DNA of 64,000 nucleotides from an uncultured Thermoanaerobaculia bacterium (GCA_951812325.1 OX638294.1:2272859-2336858), one strand, 5' to 3'; positions 28,512 through 40,955 are shown, counted from the stretch's first letter. Made by a program: numbers and translations. Notes: generated by a model from the letters alone, not told the origin.

Positions 28512-29592
28512 CGCTTCGCGGCGGGGCGGTCGAGTTCCGCACCACCAGAGTCGGTTCGATCGTGATGTCGGCAGGCGCGTCCTCCGCCGGAGCGCCCAGC
28601 TTGCGCAGCAACTCGGCGGCGGCCCGGCGCCCCATCTCGTGCAACGGCTGCCGCACGGTGGTCAGGCTGGGGTTCTGAAAGGCCGCGCTCAGGATGTCGT
28701 CGAACCCGACCACCGAGACATCGTCCGGGATGCGCAGGCCGCTCTCGCTGAGGGCGCGCATCGCACCGATTGCCGAGATGTCGTTGAAGGCGAAGAGTGC
28801 GGTGAAGGGCGCACCCGCGGCGAGCAGCTTCTGACCGAAGACGTGTCCCTCACGGTAGCCCTCTTCCGGCGAGAACTGTTCGCCCGCCGGCCCTCCCGAA
28901 AGCTGCAGGGTCAGCCGCGGATCGACCTCCAGTCCGAGTTCCGCAGACGCGGCGAGGATCGCCTGCCACCTTGCCCCGGTGTCGGCGGAGTGCGCGTGAC
29001 CCATGAAGAAGGCGATCCGCCGGTGGCCGAGTTCGGCCAGATGGGCCAGTGCCTGTCGCGCGGCGGCCTGGTGGTCGATGACGACGTTCGTCACACCGGC
29101 CAGATCCTGGTGCCCGGCCACGACCACCGCCGGCAGGGCCAGGGGGTTCTCGATCGGCGTGTTGACCAGGATCAGCCCCTCGACCGAGCGCTCCGTGAGC
29201 AGCTGAAGATAGTCGTCGAAGAGGTCGGGCTTCGAGTGGTGGCCGGCCACCAGGTAGAAGTAGCCCTCCTGCAGGAGCTGATCCTCGATACCGCCCAGGA
29301 CGCCGGCCGCGTAGCCCTCGCTGATCTCCGGCAGCAGGACGCCAACCGCGAACGTCCTCTGGCGGCGCAGCGAACGGGCGATGAAGTTGGGTCGGTAGCC
29401 GAGCTCAGCCGCCGCCGCCCGGACCCTGTCCTGGGTGTCCGGAGGAATGCTCCTGGCGGCCGGCGAGCGATTCATGACCAGGGAAACCGTGGTGGGCGAC
29501 AGACCGAGATGAGCCGCCACGTCCTTGAGCCGGATCGGCTTGCCGGGGTTCGGCCCGCTGGCATCGGCGCCTCTTTCTCTGGCAGGACCCAT
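28504..29592 (-). CDS. LacI-family transcriptional regulator
   Basis: Sugar-responsive repressor. From ATG 29592 it has 362 residues: a short Gly/Arg-rich leader, the LacI helix-turn-helix (IRLKDVAAHLGLSPTTVSLVM) with the hinge helix (LGYRPNFIARSLRRQ), and a periplasmic-binding-protein-like effector domain (FAVGVLLPEISEGYAAGVLG and onward to DVSVVGFDDILSAAFQNP). An upstream codon at 29721 would add 43 Arg/Pro-rich residues and cover the promoter, so it is rejected. It is divergent from the TonB receptor gene and lies beside two LacI-type operators, so it most likely represses the sugar locus and itself. Confidence 0.95.
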   Translation of the reverse strand: MGPARERGADASGPNPGKPIRLKDVAAHLGLSPTTVSLVMNRSPAARSIPPDTQDRVRAAAAELGYRPNFIARSLRRQRTFAVGVLLPEISEGYAAGVLGGIEDQLLQEGYFYLVAGHHSKPDLFDDYLQLLTERSVEGLILVNTPIENPLALPAVVVAGHQDLAGVTNVVIDHQAAARQALAHLAELGHRRIAFFMGHAHSADTGARWQAILAASAELGLEVDPRLTLQLSGGPAGEQFSPEEGYREGHVFGQKLLAAGAPFTALFAFNDISAIGAMRALSESGLRIPDDVSVVGFDDILSAAFQNPSLTTVRQPLHEMGRRAAAELLRKLGAPAEDAPADITIEPTLVVRNSTAPPRSDA

Positions 29593-29680
29593 CGTCTTTC
29601 GCTCTCTCGTGGGAACGCCCGGCGCCCTGGCGGACGGCCGCGCGGGGATCGCGTGGGGGCTCAGGGCTCTCTGCAGGCGC

Positions 29681-29708
29681 TTGACAAACCCGACGCGGTG
29701 TGTACAGT
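29681..29708 (+). promoter_or_regulatory. sigma70-type promoter for the TonB-GH3-SSS genes
   Basis: A perfect -35 TTGACA (29681-29686) and a -10 TACAGT (29703-29708) with a 16-nt spacer. Transcription would start near 29715, giving a leader of about 105 nt that contains both operators. Consensus promoters of this quality are rare in the rest of the window. Confidence 0.75.
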
Positions 29709-29721
29709 CTGAGGCTAGCAC

Positions 29722-29800
29722 GATAAAACGATTTATCTCACCTCATTCCTGCTGCCGCAGAAAGTCGCCCGATTTCGCGGCTGTCGGCTAAATCGGTTTA
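29722..29800 (+). promoter_or_regulatory. two LacI-type operators in the TonB receptor leader
   Basis: GATAAAACGATTTATC (29722-29737) is a near-perfect palindrome centred on CG. TAAATCGGTTTA (29789-29800) is a second, weaker CG-centred palindrome about 65 bp (6 helical turns) away. Central CG and AAA/TTT arms are typical of LacI-family sites. The first begins just after the predicted transcription start. An AAGGAGG Shine-Dalgarno follows the second. Confidence 0.7.
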
Positions 29801-29820
29801 CCCTCACTCAAGGAGGCACG

Positions 29821-32800
29821 ATGTCCACGACACGAAGACTGGCCCTGATCCTCATCCTCTCCATGCTGGCCGCGCCCCTCGCGGCGCAGCGGTTCACCGC
29901 GAGCATCCGGGGCGCCGTCACCGACCCGAACGGAGACGCCCTGCCCGGCGCCACCGTGAACCTGGAAGGGACCGAAACCGGTCTCAACCGGACGACGTTC
30001 ACGAACCCATCCGGGATCTACACCTTCGGCGATCTGCCGGTCGGCGCGTACGAGATCACGTTCACCCTGGACGGCTTCAAGTCCTCCGTGATCAGCGACA
30101 TCGAATTGCACGTCGCCGACGTGCGCGAGGTAAGCGTGCAGCTCGAGCTCGGCGATGTCTCGGAGACGATCACCGTCGAGTCCGAGGCCATCCCCGTCGA
30201 CACGCTGAGCGGTGAAGTCGCCGGCCTGATGACCGGCGAGCAGATCCGCGAGCTGCCGCTCAACGGACGGAACTTCGTCCAGTTGACGCTCCTGCAGCCC
30301 GGCGTCAGTTCGCCCGAGGCCTTCGACACGAAGAACAAGGGCCTGCTCGCCGGCGTCGACCTGTCGATCAGCGGCAGCGGCGCGACGGGCAACATGTGGA
30401 CGATCGACGGCGCGAACAACAACGATGTCGGCTCCAACCGCACCATCCTGATCTACCCCTCGGTGGACGCGATCGAGGAGTTCAAGATCCACCGGAACAG
30501 CTACAGCGCCGAGTTCGGCGGCGCCGCCGGCGGCCAGATCAACATCGTCACCCGCGGCGGCACGAACGACCTCCGCGGCAGCGCCTACGCGTTCATGCGC
30601 GACGACTCCTGGAACGAAACGAACTACTTCCTCGAGCAGGCAGGCCAGGACACGGAGCCGCTCGACCGCAAGGACTACGGCTTCACCCTCGGCGGGCCGC
30701 TCCAGCAGGACAAGCTGCACTTCTTCCTCTCCGGGGAGTGGAACGTGGAAGAGCGCGGCATCGCCCGTTCCGGTTTCGTTCCGACGGAAGCGGAGCGCAA
30801 CGGCGACTTCAGCGGCGGTCGAATCGAGGGCTGCTCCTCGGCGATTCCCAACGACCCGCTGACCGGCCAGCCCTTCCCGGGCAACGTGATTCCCTCGGAT
30901 CGGATCAACGCCGGCGGCCGGGGCATGCTGCACCTCTACCCCCTGCCCAACACGACGCCCCTGGCCGGCAGCTGCAACAACTGGGTCGAAGCGGTGGTCA
31001 CGCCGATCGACTGGGACCAGGCGAACCTGCGGCTCGACTACGACGCCACGGACCGCACCCGGCTGATGCTCCGCTACACCCGGGACAACTGGCTGAACGG
31101 TGCTCCGAACGCCGGCGAAGCGAACGGCCTGTGGGGGGATGACCCCTACCCGGCCGTTGACACGAACTGGGACCAGCCGGGCCATTCCCTGGTGGCCCAA
31201 CTCAGCCAGACGATCGGCAGCAACAGCGTGAACACGGTCACCTTCTCCTACTCGGGCAACGAGATCAGCCTCAGTCGCGGCGGCACACAGCCGGAACTGA
31301 ACAGCGAGATCAACGCGGCGATCCCCGCCCTCTTCGACGGCAAGACGGGCGGCGCCGACCGCAGCCACCCGGTGTTCTGGGGCAGTTCCGGCTACGGCGC
31401 CCTGTGGAACATCGCGCCCTGGGAAAACAAGCAGGACCTGATGGTGCTCAAGGACGACTACTCGCAGGTCTTCGGCAGGCACTGGCTCAAGGCGGGCGCT
31501 CTCTACAGCGAGAACAAGAAGAAGGAGTTCATCGGCGGCAGCTCCGCTTCCGAAACCCCGCAGTTCTGGGCTGGACCGGGCGGCGTTGGATTGAACGGCT
31601 GGGGAGGCGGCACGACCGGCAACGTCCTGGCCGACTTCCTGCTCCAGGACATGAACTGGGGGTTCTCCGAGAATTCCTATGAGCCTGAGCCTGAGTTGCA
31701 CTGGGAGGACATCGAGTTCTATGTGGCGGACACCTGGCAGGCGAATCCACGCCTCAGCGTCGACTACGGCGTTCGCTACTCGAACTACAGATGGCCGTAC
31801 GCCAGTGACGACCGGATCACCGCATTCGTACCGGACCTGTACGATCCGGCCCTCGGCAGCGACCGCTGCAACGGCCTGATCCAGGTGCCTGGCACGGATC
31901 CGTGCGGTGACGCGGGCCTGCTGGGCGGCTCTGACGGTCCGGGCCGCGGACTGGTGGAAACCGACACGGACAACTTCGCTCCGCGGCTCGGCGCCGCGTT
32001 CGACGTATTCGGCAACGGCAGGAGCGTGGTCCGCGCCGGCTTCGGCCAGTTCTTCCAACGCGATCGGGTGAATATTCAGCTCGAGTTCGCCGGGAGCCCG
32101 CCCTTCGTCTCGAGAGCGGAGGGGATTCGCAAGCTCGACGAAGTGGGTGAGCCATGCCTCGCCTGCGGCGTCGGTCCGACGAAGGGCATCGATCCGAACT
32201 TCGTGACTCCGTACAACTTCCAGTTCAATGTCGGGTGGGAACAGCGAATCGGCCGCAGCAGCACGCTCGAGCTCACCTACGTCGGCAGCCGCGGCCGGCA
32301 CGTCACGCGGAGATCGGACATCAACCAGGTACCGGCAGGCGACAACAACGGCAACGGCATTCCGGACCGCCTCGAGTACGCGACGGCTCCGGAGGGGGAC
32401 AACGGTATCCCCATCCGAGGCGGCCTGAGGCCGTTCCCCGCTTTCGGCGACCGTGTCATTCTGTTCTGGGAATCCAACGGCATCTCGGAGTACGACAGTC
32501 TCCAGACGCAATTCACCCAGCGGTTCGGCAGCGGATCCCAGTTCCAACTCTCGTACACACTCGCGAGTCACAAGGCGAACGACCCGCTGACCGACGCGGG
32601 CGCCGGAGAGTCTTCCAGCCAGATTACGGACCGCGACAACCCGGACCTCGATTGGGGCTACGCCGGTCTGCACCGGGATCACATCTTCAACGCGAACGTC
32701 ATTCACAACCTGCCGAGGCTTGAAAGCCAGGGCGGCGTCGTCCGAGCCCTGTTCGGAGGGTGGCAGGTCGCAGGCATCATCCAGTACTCCTCGGGGCAAG

Positions 32801-33264
32801 CGCTGACAGTGAACGCGGCTGGCCTGACCGGAAACGGTATTGCGGGTACCGGCTACCAGCAAAACCTGCGGCCGCTTCGCACCGGCGCTTCCTGCAGTGG
32901 CAGCGGCCTGCAGGCGGTCAATCCCGACGCCTACACGCTCATCGGCTGGCAACTCGGTACTCTGGGTGACGGCCGTCGTGGCGAATGTGAAGGCGCCGAC
33001 TTCTTCCAGGTCGATTTCTCGCTGACCAAGAACATTCGCATGACCGACCGCCTGACCGGCCAGTTCAAATTCGAAGTGTTCAACGTGACGAACCGCGACA
33101 ACTTCGTCGGCGTGAACTCGGTCTTCGCCCCCACGAGCGTCACCTACGACAGCGAGACGGAACGAAGAGTCATCACCGACTTCACCCTGCCCAACAACTT
33201 CGGGCAGGCCCAGGCGGCCCGCGACCCGAGGCAGATTCAGATCGGCTTCAAGCTGATCTTCTAG
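29821..33264 (+). CDS. Oar-like TonB-dependent receptor with N-terminal carboxypeptidase-regulatory domain
   Basis: Outer-membrane transporter of 1147 residues. It has a signal peptide (residues 1-22, ending APLAAQ), a CarboxypepD_reg beta-sandwich (about 25-115: IRGAVTDPNGDALPGATVNL, then GIYTFGDLPVGAYEI), a plug (about 120-260: LPLNGRNFVQLTLLQPG, then WTIDGANNNDVGSN and FGGAAGGQINIVTRGG) and a long 22-strand barrel ending ...QIQIGFKLIF with a terminal aromatic Phe. This Oar-like form is typical of Acidobacteriota. AAGGAGG precedes the ATG. Followed by GH3 and SSS genes and preceded by LacI operators, it most likely imports oligosaccharides or glycosides. Confidence 0.95.
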   Translation: MSTTRRLALILILSMLAAPLAAQRFTASIRGAVTDPNGDALPGATVNLEGTETGLNRTTFTNPSGIYTFGDLPVGAYEITFTLDGFKSSVISDIELHVADVREVSVQLELGDVSETITVESEAIPVDTLSGEVAGLMTGEQIRELPLNGRNFVQLTLLQPGVSSPEAFDTKNKGLLAGVDLSISGSGATGNMWTIDGANNNDVGSNRTILIYPSVDAIEEFKIHRNSYSAEFGGAAGGQINIVTRGGTNDLRGSAYAFMRDDSWNETNYFLEQAGQDTEPLDRKDYGFTLGGPLQQDKLHFFLSGEWNVEERGIARSGFVPTEAERNGDFSGGRIEGCSSAIPNDPLTGQPFPGNVIPSDRINAGGRGMLHLYPLPNTTPLAGSCNNWVEAVVTPIDWDQANLRLDYDATDRTRLMLRYTRDNWLNGAPNAGEANGLWGDDPYPAVDTNWDQPGHSLVAQLSQTIGSNSVNTVTFSYSGNEISLSRGGTQPELNSEINAAIPALFDGKTGGADRSHPVFWGSSGYGALWNIAPWENKQDLMVLKDDYSQVFGRHWLKAGALYSENKKKEFIGGSSASETPQFWAGPGGVGLNGWGGGTTGNVLADFLLQDMNWGFSENSYEPEPELHWEDIEFYVADTWQANPRLSVDYGVRYSNYRWPYASDDRITAFVPDLYDPALGSDRCNGLIQVPGTDPCGDAGLLGGSDGPGRGLVETDTDNFAPRLGAAFDVFGNGRSVVRAGFGQFFQRDRVNIQLEFAGSPPFVSRAEGIRKLDEVGEPCLACGVGPTKGIDPNFVTPYNFQFNVGWEQRIGRSSTLELTYVGSRGRHVTRRSDINQVPAGDNNGNGIPDRLEYATAPEGDNGIPIRGGLRPFPAFGDRVILFWESNGISEYDSLQTQFTQRFGSGSQFQLSYTLASHKANDPLTDAGAGESSSQITDRDNPDLDWGYAGLHRDHIFNANVIHNLPRLESQGGVVRALFGGWQVAGIIQYSSGQALTVNAAGLTGNGIAGTGYQQNLRPLRTGASCSGSGLQAVNPDAYTLIGWQLGTLGDGRRGECEGADFFQVDFSLTKNIRMTDRLTGQFKFEVFNVTNRDNFVGVNSVFAPTSVTYDSETERRVITDFTLPNNFGQAQAARDPRQIQIGFKLIF

Positions 33265-33281
33265 AGACAGCCACGGAACGT

Positions 33282-33318
33282 GGACCAGACGGCCGGCCCG
33301 GCCGCGCCCGTCTGGTCC
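33282..33318 (+). other. intercistronic hairpin between TonB receptor and GH3 genes
   Basis: A perfect 11-bp inverted repeat (GGACCAGACGG / CCGTCTGGTCC) with a 15-nt GC-rich loop begins 17 nt after the receptor stop. No T-run follows. It could stop part of the transcripts or protect the 3' end of the receptor message, giving a receptor-rich operon. Confidence 0.55.
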
Positions 33319-33397
33319 GCGCTTCGCCCCTCCCGCCGTGACGGCGGCGGTCCGTCGCATGCAGCCCCTTCTCCCCTTAACGCAAAGGAAGCTGAAC

Positions 33398-35974
33398 GTG
33401 GTCCAACGACTCTGCGCCGCGACGGCTGGTCTGCTCCCTCTTGCGCTGGCAGCCGCGCTCGCCAACCCCGGCGCGGCACAGCAGGCCCCGAACTCCGAGG
33501 TCCGACCCGAACTCTGGCCTGAGCTGACTTCGCCGCTTCCGGCCGACCCGGAGCTTGAGGCGCGAGTGGACGATCTGCTCGAGCGGATGACCCTGCGCGA
33601 GAAGGTCGGCCAGGTCATTCAGGCGGAAATCCGCTCGGTCACGCCGAGGGACGTGCAGAGGTTCGACCTGGGTTCGGTGCTGAACGGCGGCGGCTCGTTC
33701 CCCGGCGAGAACAAGCACGCGTCGCCTGAGGACTGGCTCGCGCTGGCCGACGACTTCCACGAAGCCTCGACCGACACCTCGGACGGCGGAGTCGGCATTC
33801 CAGTGATCTGGGGCGTGGACGCGGTGCACGGCCACAACAACGTGATGGGCGCCACGATCTTTCCCCACAACATCGGGCTCGGCGCGGCCCGGAATCCCGA
33901 ACTGGTCCGCCGCATCGGCGAAATCACGGCGCGCGAGGTGCGCGCCACGGGGCTGGACTGGAACTTCGGACCGACCGTCGCCGTGGCCCGGGACGACCGT
34001 TGGGGCCGCACGTACGAGAGCTACTCGGAAGCTCCCGAGATCGTCGTGGAGTACGCGCGAGCGCTGGTCGAAGGGCTCCAGGGCGCGGTTGGCAGCCCCG
34101 AGTTCCTGGGCGAGGAGCGGGTCATCGCCACGGCGAAGCACTTCCTGGGCGACGGCGGCACCTTCGAGGGCCGCGATCAGGGAGACACCCGGGCGAGCGA
34201 GGAGGAGCTCCGCGACATTCACGGCCCTCCCTACGTTGCCGCGCTCGATGCCGGCGCGCAGGCCGTGATGGCCTCGTTCAGCAGTTGGCACGGCCGGAAG
34301 CTGCACGGCCACGCCGGGCTCCTGACGGACGTGCTGAAGGGGCAGATGGCGTTCGACGGGCTCGTTGTCGGCGACTGGAACGGCCACGGCCAGTTGCCCG
34401 GCTGCAGCAACGAGAGCTGCGCCGACACGCTTCGAGGCGGGCTTGATCTGTTCATGGTCCCGGAAGACTGGAAGGCGCTTCACCGGAACACGCTCCAGCA
34501 GGCGCGTTCCGGCGCGATTCCAGAGGCAAGGCTGGACAACGCGGTCCGGCGCATCCTCAGGGTGAAAGCACGTGCCGGCCTGCTCGACAGCGGCCGACCG
34601 TCGGACCGAGCGCTCGGCGGGCGGACCGACCTGCTCGGCGCTCCCGAGCATCGCGACGTGGCCCGTCAGGCGGTGCGCGAGTCCCTCGTTCTGCTGAAAA
34701 ACAACGACAGCCTCCTGCCCCTTTCGCCGAAGTCGCTGGTGCTCGTCGCGGGGCCGGCGGCCGACGACATCGGGCGGCAGAGCGGCGGCTGGACGCTGAC
34801 CTGGCAGGGCACGGGCAACACGAACGACGACTTCCCGGGCGCCACCTCCATCTGGGCCGGCATCGAACAGACGATCGAGGCGGCTGGCGGCAGTGCCGTC
34901 CTCTGCCAGGGCTGCGCCTACAGCGGCGAGCTGCCGGACGCGGCCATCTACGTGACCGGCGAGACGCCCTACGCCGAGGGCCAGGGCGACCTGACGAGCC
35001 TCGAGTACAGCCCCGGAGACAAGTCCGACGTCGAGCTGATGGGTCGGCTCCGGGCCGCCGGCATTCCGGTCGTCACGATCTTCCTTTCCGGGCGCCCGCT
35101 GTGGGTGAACCCGGAGATCAACGCATCGGACGCCTTCGTCGCCGCCTGGCTGCCGGGCTCGGAGGGCGCCGGCGTGGCCGACGTCCTCTTCAGCGCGGCC
35201 GACGGCGCAGTCGCCCACGACTTCCGGGGCAAGCTCTCCTTTTCCTGGCCGCGCTCGCCGGACCAGACGGTCCTCAACGTCGGCGACGCGGAGTACGACC
35301 CGCTTTTCCCCTACGGCTACGGCCTGACCTACGCCGACGAGGGCAACCTGCCCGAGTTGGACGAGGCGCGGCCGGAGGGGTCGCCGCCGGTTCGCACAAC
35401 CGACACCGGCGCGACCGCAGGCGCCGCGCCCGACCTCGTTCTGTTCGCCGGACGGATGGCCCCCGGTTGGCACTTCTACGTGGGCGACGAATCGGACTGG
35501 CAGGTCGGGGCCCCCGACGCTCGCGGCCGGACCCGCGGCGTGTCCGGCGTGGTGCTCTCGGCCGTCGACCGCAACGTCCAGGAAGATGCGCGAATGGCGC
35601 TCTGGCGAGGCCGCAGTCAGGCCCAGATCTACATCCAGTCGCGTCCCGTCGACTTAAGCGCCGAGACCGCGAGCGGCATGGCTCTCGAGCTCGACGTCAT
35701 GGTGGAAGAGCCACCGGTCTCAAGAGTCCAGATGCGGATGGACTGCGGGTACCCCTGTACCGGCGGTCTCCTCGTGACGGGCATCCTCGAGAGCCTTCCC
35801 GAGGGAGAATGGGCGACCATGCAGATCCCTCTTCGCTGCTTCCAGGCTTCCGGCGCCGAGATGAACCGCATCGACACGCCCTTCCTGATGTCGACGGACG
35901 GGCCGTTCACGCTCCGTTTCTCCCGCATCGCGATCGCCCCTGCCGATCCCGCCGCGCTGACGGCCGGTTGCTGA
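33398..35974 (+). CDS. secreted GH3 beta-glucosidase / exo-beta-glucanase
   Basis: 858-residue exported glycoside hydrolase family 3 enzyme that removes terminal beta-linked glucose. Start GTG 33398 is chosen because AAGGAA lies upstream and a signal peptide follows directly (AATAGLLPLALAAALANPGA). The GH3 N-domain shows GIPVIWGVDAVHGHNNV, LDWNFGPTVAVARDDRWGRT, AKHFLGDGGT and the nucleophile Asp 326 in LVVGDWNGHG. The GH3 C-domain has ESLVLLKNNDSLLPL and LPGSEGAGVADVLF, followed by an extra beta-sandwich C-terminal region (about 690-858). The sequence resembles 1,4-beta-D-glucan glucohydrolases (ExoP-like). It is placed between the TonB receptor and a symporter. Confidence 0.94.
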   Translation: MVQRLCAATAGLLPLALAAALANPGAAQQAPNSEVRPELWPELTSPLPADPELEARVDDLLERMTLREKVGQVIQAEIRSVTPRDVQRFDLGSVLNGGGSFPGENKHASPEDWLALADDFHEASTDTSDGGVGIPVIWGVDAVHGHNNVMGATIFPHNIGLGAARNPELVRRIGEITAREVRATGLDWNFGPTVAVARDDRWGRTYESYSEAPEIVVEYARALVEGLQGAVGSPEFLGEERVIATAKHFLGDGGTFEGRDQGDTRASEEELRDIHGPPYVAALDAGAQAVMASFSSWHGRKLHGHAGLLTDVLKGQMAFDGLVVGDWNGHGQLPGCSNESCADTLRGGLDLFMVPEDWKALHRNTLQQARSGAIPEARLDNAVRRILRVKARAGLLDSGRPSDRALGGRTDLLGAPEHRDVARQAVRESLVLLKNNDSLLPLSPKSLVLVAGPAADDIGRQSGGWTLTWQGTGNTNDDFPGATSIWAGIEQTIEAAGGSAVLCQGCAYSGELPDAAIYVTGETPYAEGQGDLTSLEYSPGDKSDVELMGRLRAAGIPVVTIFLSGRPLWVNPEINASDAFVAAWLPGSEGAGVADVLFSAADGAVAHDFRGKLSFSWPRSPDQTVLNVGDAEYDPLFPYGYGLTYADEGNLPELDEARPEGSPPVRTTDTGATAGAAPDLVLFAGRMAPGWHFYVGDESDWQVGAPDARGRTRGVSGVVLSAVDRNVQEDARMALWRGRSQAQIYIQSRPVDLSAETASGMALELDVMVEEPPVSRVQMRMDCGYPCTGGLLVTGILESLPEGEWATMQIPLRCFQASGAEMNRIDTPFLMSTDGPFTLRFSRIAIAPADPAALTAGC

Positions 35975-35992
35975 ACGAGGAGAAACACCCCT

Positions 35993-37624
35993 ATGCTGAC
36001 GGCCAGGATCACCGCCCTCGACTGGACCGTCGTCGCGCTCTACTTCACCGGCGTCTTCGCCATCGCGGTCTGGGCGATCAGGCGCGTCCAGCACGGCGAA
36101 CGCACCTCGTCGAGCTACTTCCTCGCCGGCCGCAACGTCGGCTGGTTCGTCGTCGGCGCCTCCCTCTTCGCCTCGAACATCGGCTCGGAGCACCTCGTCG
36201 GCCTGGCCGGCACCGGCGCCCAGAGCGGCCTCGTGCTCGGCCAGTTCGAGCTCCAGGCCTCGCTCATCCTGCTGATTCTCGGCTGGCTGTTCGTCCCGTT
36301 CTACGTCAAGAGCGGCATCTTCACGATGCCCGAGTTCCTGGAGCGGCGCTACTCGCCCGCGGCCCGCTGGTACCTCTCGGTGATCTCGGTCATCGGCTAC
36401 GTCCTGACCAAGATCTCGGTGACGATCTACGCGGGCGGCGTCGTCTTCGAGACCCTGATGGGCATCAACTTCTGGACCGGCGCCCTGGTGGTCGTCGTCA
36501 TCACGGGGGTCTACACCGTGCTCGGCGGCCTGCGCGCCGTCGTCTACACCGACCTGCTGCAGGCGATCGTCCTGATCGTCGGCGCGTCCACGGTGACGAT
36601 CCTCGGACTCGCCGAACTCGGCGGCTGGCGGGTCATGGTCGAGACGGCCGGCCCCGGCTTCTTCGACATGTGGAAGCCGATGTCGGACCCCGACTTCCCG
36701 TGGACCGGCATCGCCTTCGGCGCGCCGATCATCGCCGTCTGGTACTGGTGCACCGACCAGTTCATCGTCCAGCGGGCGCTCTCCGCGCGCGGCATCGACG
36801 ACGCCCGGCGCGGGACGATCTTCGCCGGCCTGCTCAAGCAGTTGCCGCTGTTCCTGTTCGTCGTGCCCGGCGTGATCGCGTACTGCCTGTCGCAGTCCGG
36901 GAAGCTCGAGCTCGCCTCCTCCGACCAGGCGCTGCCGGCTCTCGTCGTTGCGCTCCTGCCGGCGGGCTTCCGGGGCCTGGTGGTCGCGGGCCTGCTGGCG
37001 GCCCTGATGAGCAGCCTCTCTTCCGTCTTCAACTCCTGCTCGACCCTGATCACGCTCGACATCTACAAGAAGCTCCACCCCGGCGTCTCGGAACGCCGGC
37101 TGGTCCTGGTCGGGCAGACGGCCACCGTGGGTCTCGTGGGCCTGGGCCTGCTCTGGATCCCGCTGATGCAGAACATCTCGGGAACGCTCTACCAGTACCT
37201 CCAGAGCGTCCAGGGCTACATCTCTCCGCCGATTACCGCGGTCTTCCTGCTCGGGCTGTTCTGGAAGCGCCTCAACGCCCAAGGCGCGATCGCGTCACTG
37301 GCCGTCGGCTTCGTCCTCGGAATGGGCCGGCTCGTGGCCGAGTTGAACAAGGACAGCCTGAGCGGCTTCCTCTACACCTTCGCCGACATCAACTTCATGC
37401 ACGTCGCGATCTTCCTGTTCCTGATCTGCGCGGCCGTCCTGGTCGCGGTCAGCCTCTGGTTCCCGCCGCCCTCGGAGCAGCGCGTCGCCGGCCTGACCTG
37501 GAGCCGCGCCGGCAACGCCGAGCTCCTCGCCGACTCCGACCCGGCCAAGCGCAAGCTGGACCGGACGTTGTCGATCGTCCTGGTCCTGATCGTCGCCGCG
37601 GTGATGGTCTACTTCTCGGGCTAG
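35993..37624 (+). CDS. SSS-family sodium:sugar symporter
   Basis: 543-residue inner-membrane transporter of the SGLT type. About 14 hydrophobic helices are visible. Signature segments are SYFLAGRNVGWFVVGASLFASNIGSEHLVGLAG, split here as TM1-2 residues 40-72, and WYWCTDQFIVQRALSARG, LLAALMSSLSSVFNSCSTL and RAVVYTDLLQAIVLI. These match bacterial sodium/glucose or galactose symporters. It begins 18 nt after the GH3 gene, so glucose released in the periplasm would be taken up directly. The last gene of the plus-strand sugar operon. Confidence 0.93.
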   Translation: MLTARITALDWTVVALYFTGVFAIAVWAIRRVQHGERTSSSYFLAGRNVGWFVVGASLFASNIGSEHLVGLAGTGAQSGLVLGQFELQASLILLILGWLFVPFYVKSGIFTMPEFLERRYSPAARWYLSVISVIGYVLTKISVTIYAGGVVFETLMGINFWTGALVVVVITGVYTVLGGLRAVVYTDLLQAIVLIVGASTVTILGLAELGGWRVMVETAGPGFFDMWKPMSDPDFPWTGIAFGAPIIAVWYWCTDQFIVQRALSARGIDDARRGTIFAGLLKQLPLFLFVVPGVIAYCLSQSGKLELASSDQALPALVVALLPAGFRGLVVAGLLAALMSSLSSVFNSCSTLITLDIYKKLHPGVSERRLVLVGQTATVGLVGLGLLWIPLMQNISGTLYQYLQSVQGYISPPITAVFLLGLFWKRLNAQGAIASLAVGFVLGMGRLVAELNKDSLSGFLYTFADINFMHVAIFLFLICAAVLVAVSLWFPPPSEQRVAGLTWSRAGNAELLADSDPAKRKLDRTLSIVLVLIVAAVMVYFSG

Positions 37625-37864
37625 CGCTACCGGTTTCTGCCTTCTGGCAGTCCGTGAATCTGGCGCCGAGGCGCGCGGCTGGCTTCTTGCAGTCCGTGGC
37701 GGAGTCCGTGGCGCACCGGGAGCGGCCATGGATCCCGCCCGGCATCATCGTTGCGCTCTGCGGTCCAATGAGGTCATGTCGGCTGCGTAGAGAGGTCAAC
37801 CCTGCCTGCCGTGGCGTGGTTCTCTACCCGGTGGCGCCGGGGTGTGGGCGCACCCGGACGGCGA

Positions 37865-37882
37865 CGGTCCGTTACCGGACCG
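37865..37882. terminator. hairpin in the SSS / LRR convergent spacer
   Basis: The 310-nt spacer 37625-37934 contains no gene. CGGTCCG-TTAC-CGGACCG (37865-37882) extends outward imperfectly through GGCGA/CCGCC. It lies between convergent genes and can act on both strands, but it lacks a clear T-tract. Short direct repeats of GCAGTCCGTG also occur near 37648 and 37689. Confidence 0.45.
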
Positions 37883-37934
37883 CCGCCGCATGCGGCTGGT
37901 TCGTCCTCAGGAGTTCCGGGGAAGAGCCGGATCG

Positions 37935-40781
<2,847 letters not shown>

Positions 40782-40915
40782 ACTCTCCTTGAAGGCAAGT
40801 AGTCGTGGCGCCGGGTTGGGCGGTGACGCGCAGGGTCACCTTCTCGCCGCCGCGGTTGGGGAGCTGGCTGGCCGCCAGCGGGGAAACGAGCGGCACCGTT
40901 CTTCAAGCGTCGAGA

Positions 40916-40943
40916 GCCTAGCCTAGCCTAGCCTAGCCTAGCC
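40916..40943. repeat. GCCTA pentanucleotide microsatellite
   Basis: Five perfect GCCTA units plus GCC lie 13 nt downstream of the acyl-CoA dehydrogenase stop, in the 174-nt spacer upstream of the LRR gene. It contains TAG in several frames. Slippage could vary its length. Nothing else is seen in the spacer except a GC-rich leader. Confidence 0.9.
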
Positions 40944-40955
40944 GGGCTTCCAGCG

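Noticed and set aside
29788..33618. 1276-codon open frame antisense to the TonB receptor
   Set aside because: Same cause. The plus strand encodes a complete Oar-like receptor with signal peptide, plug and barrel.
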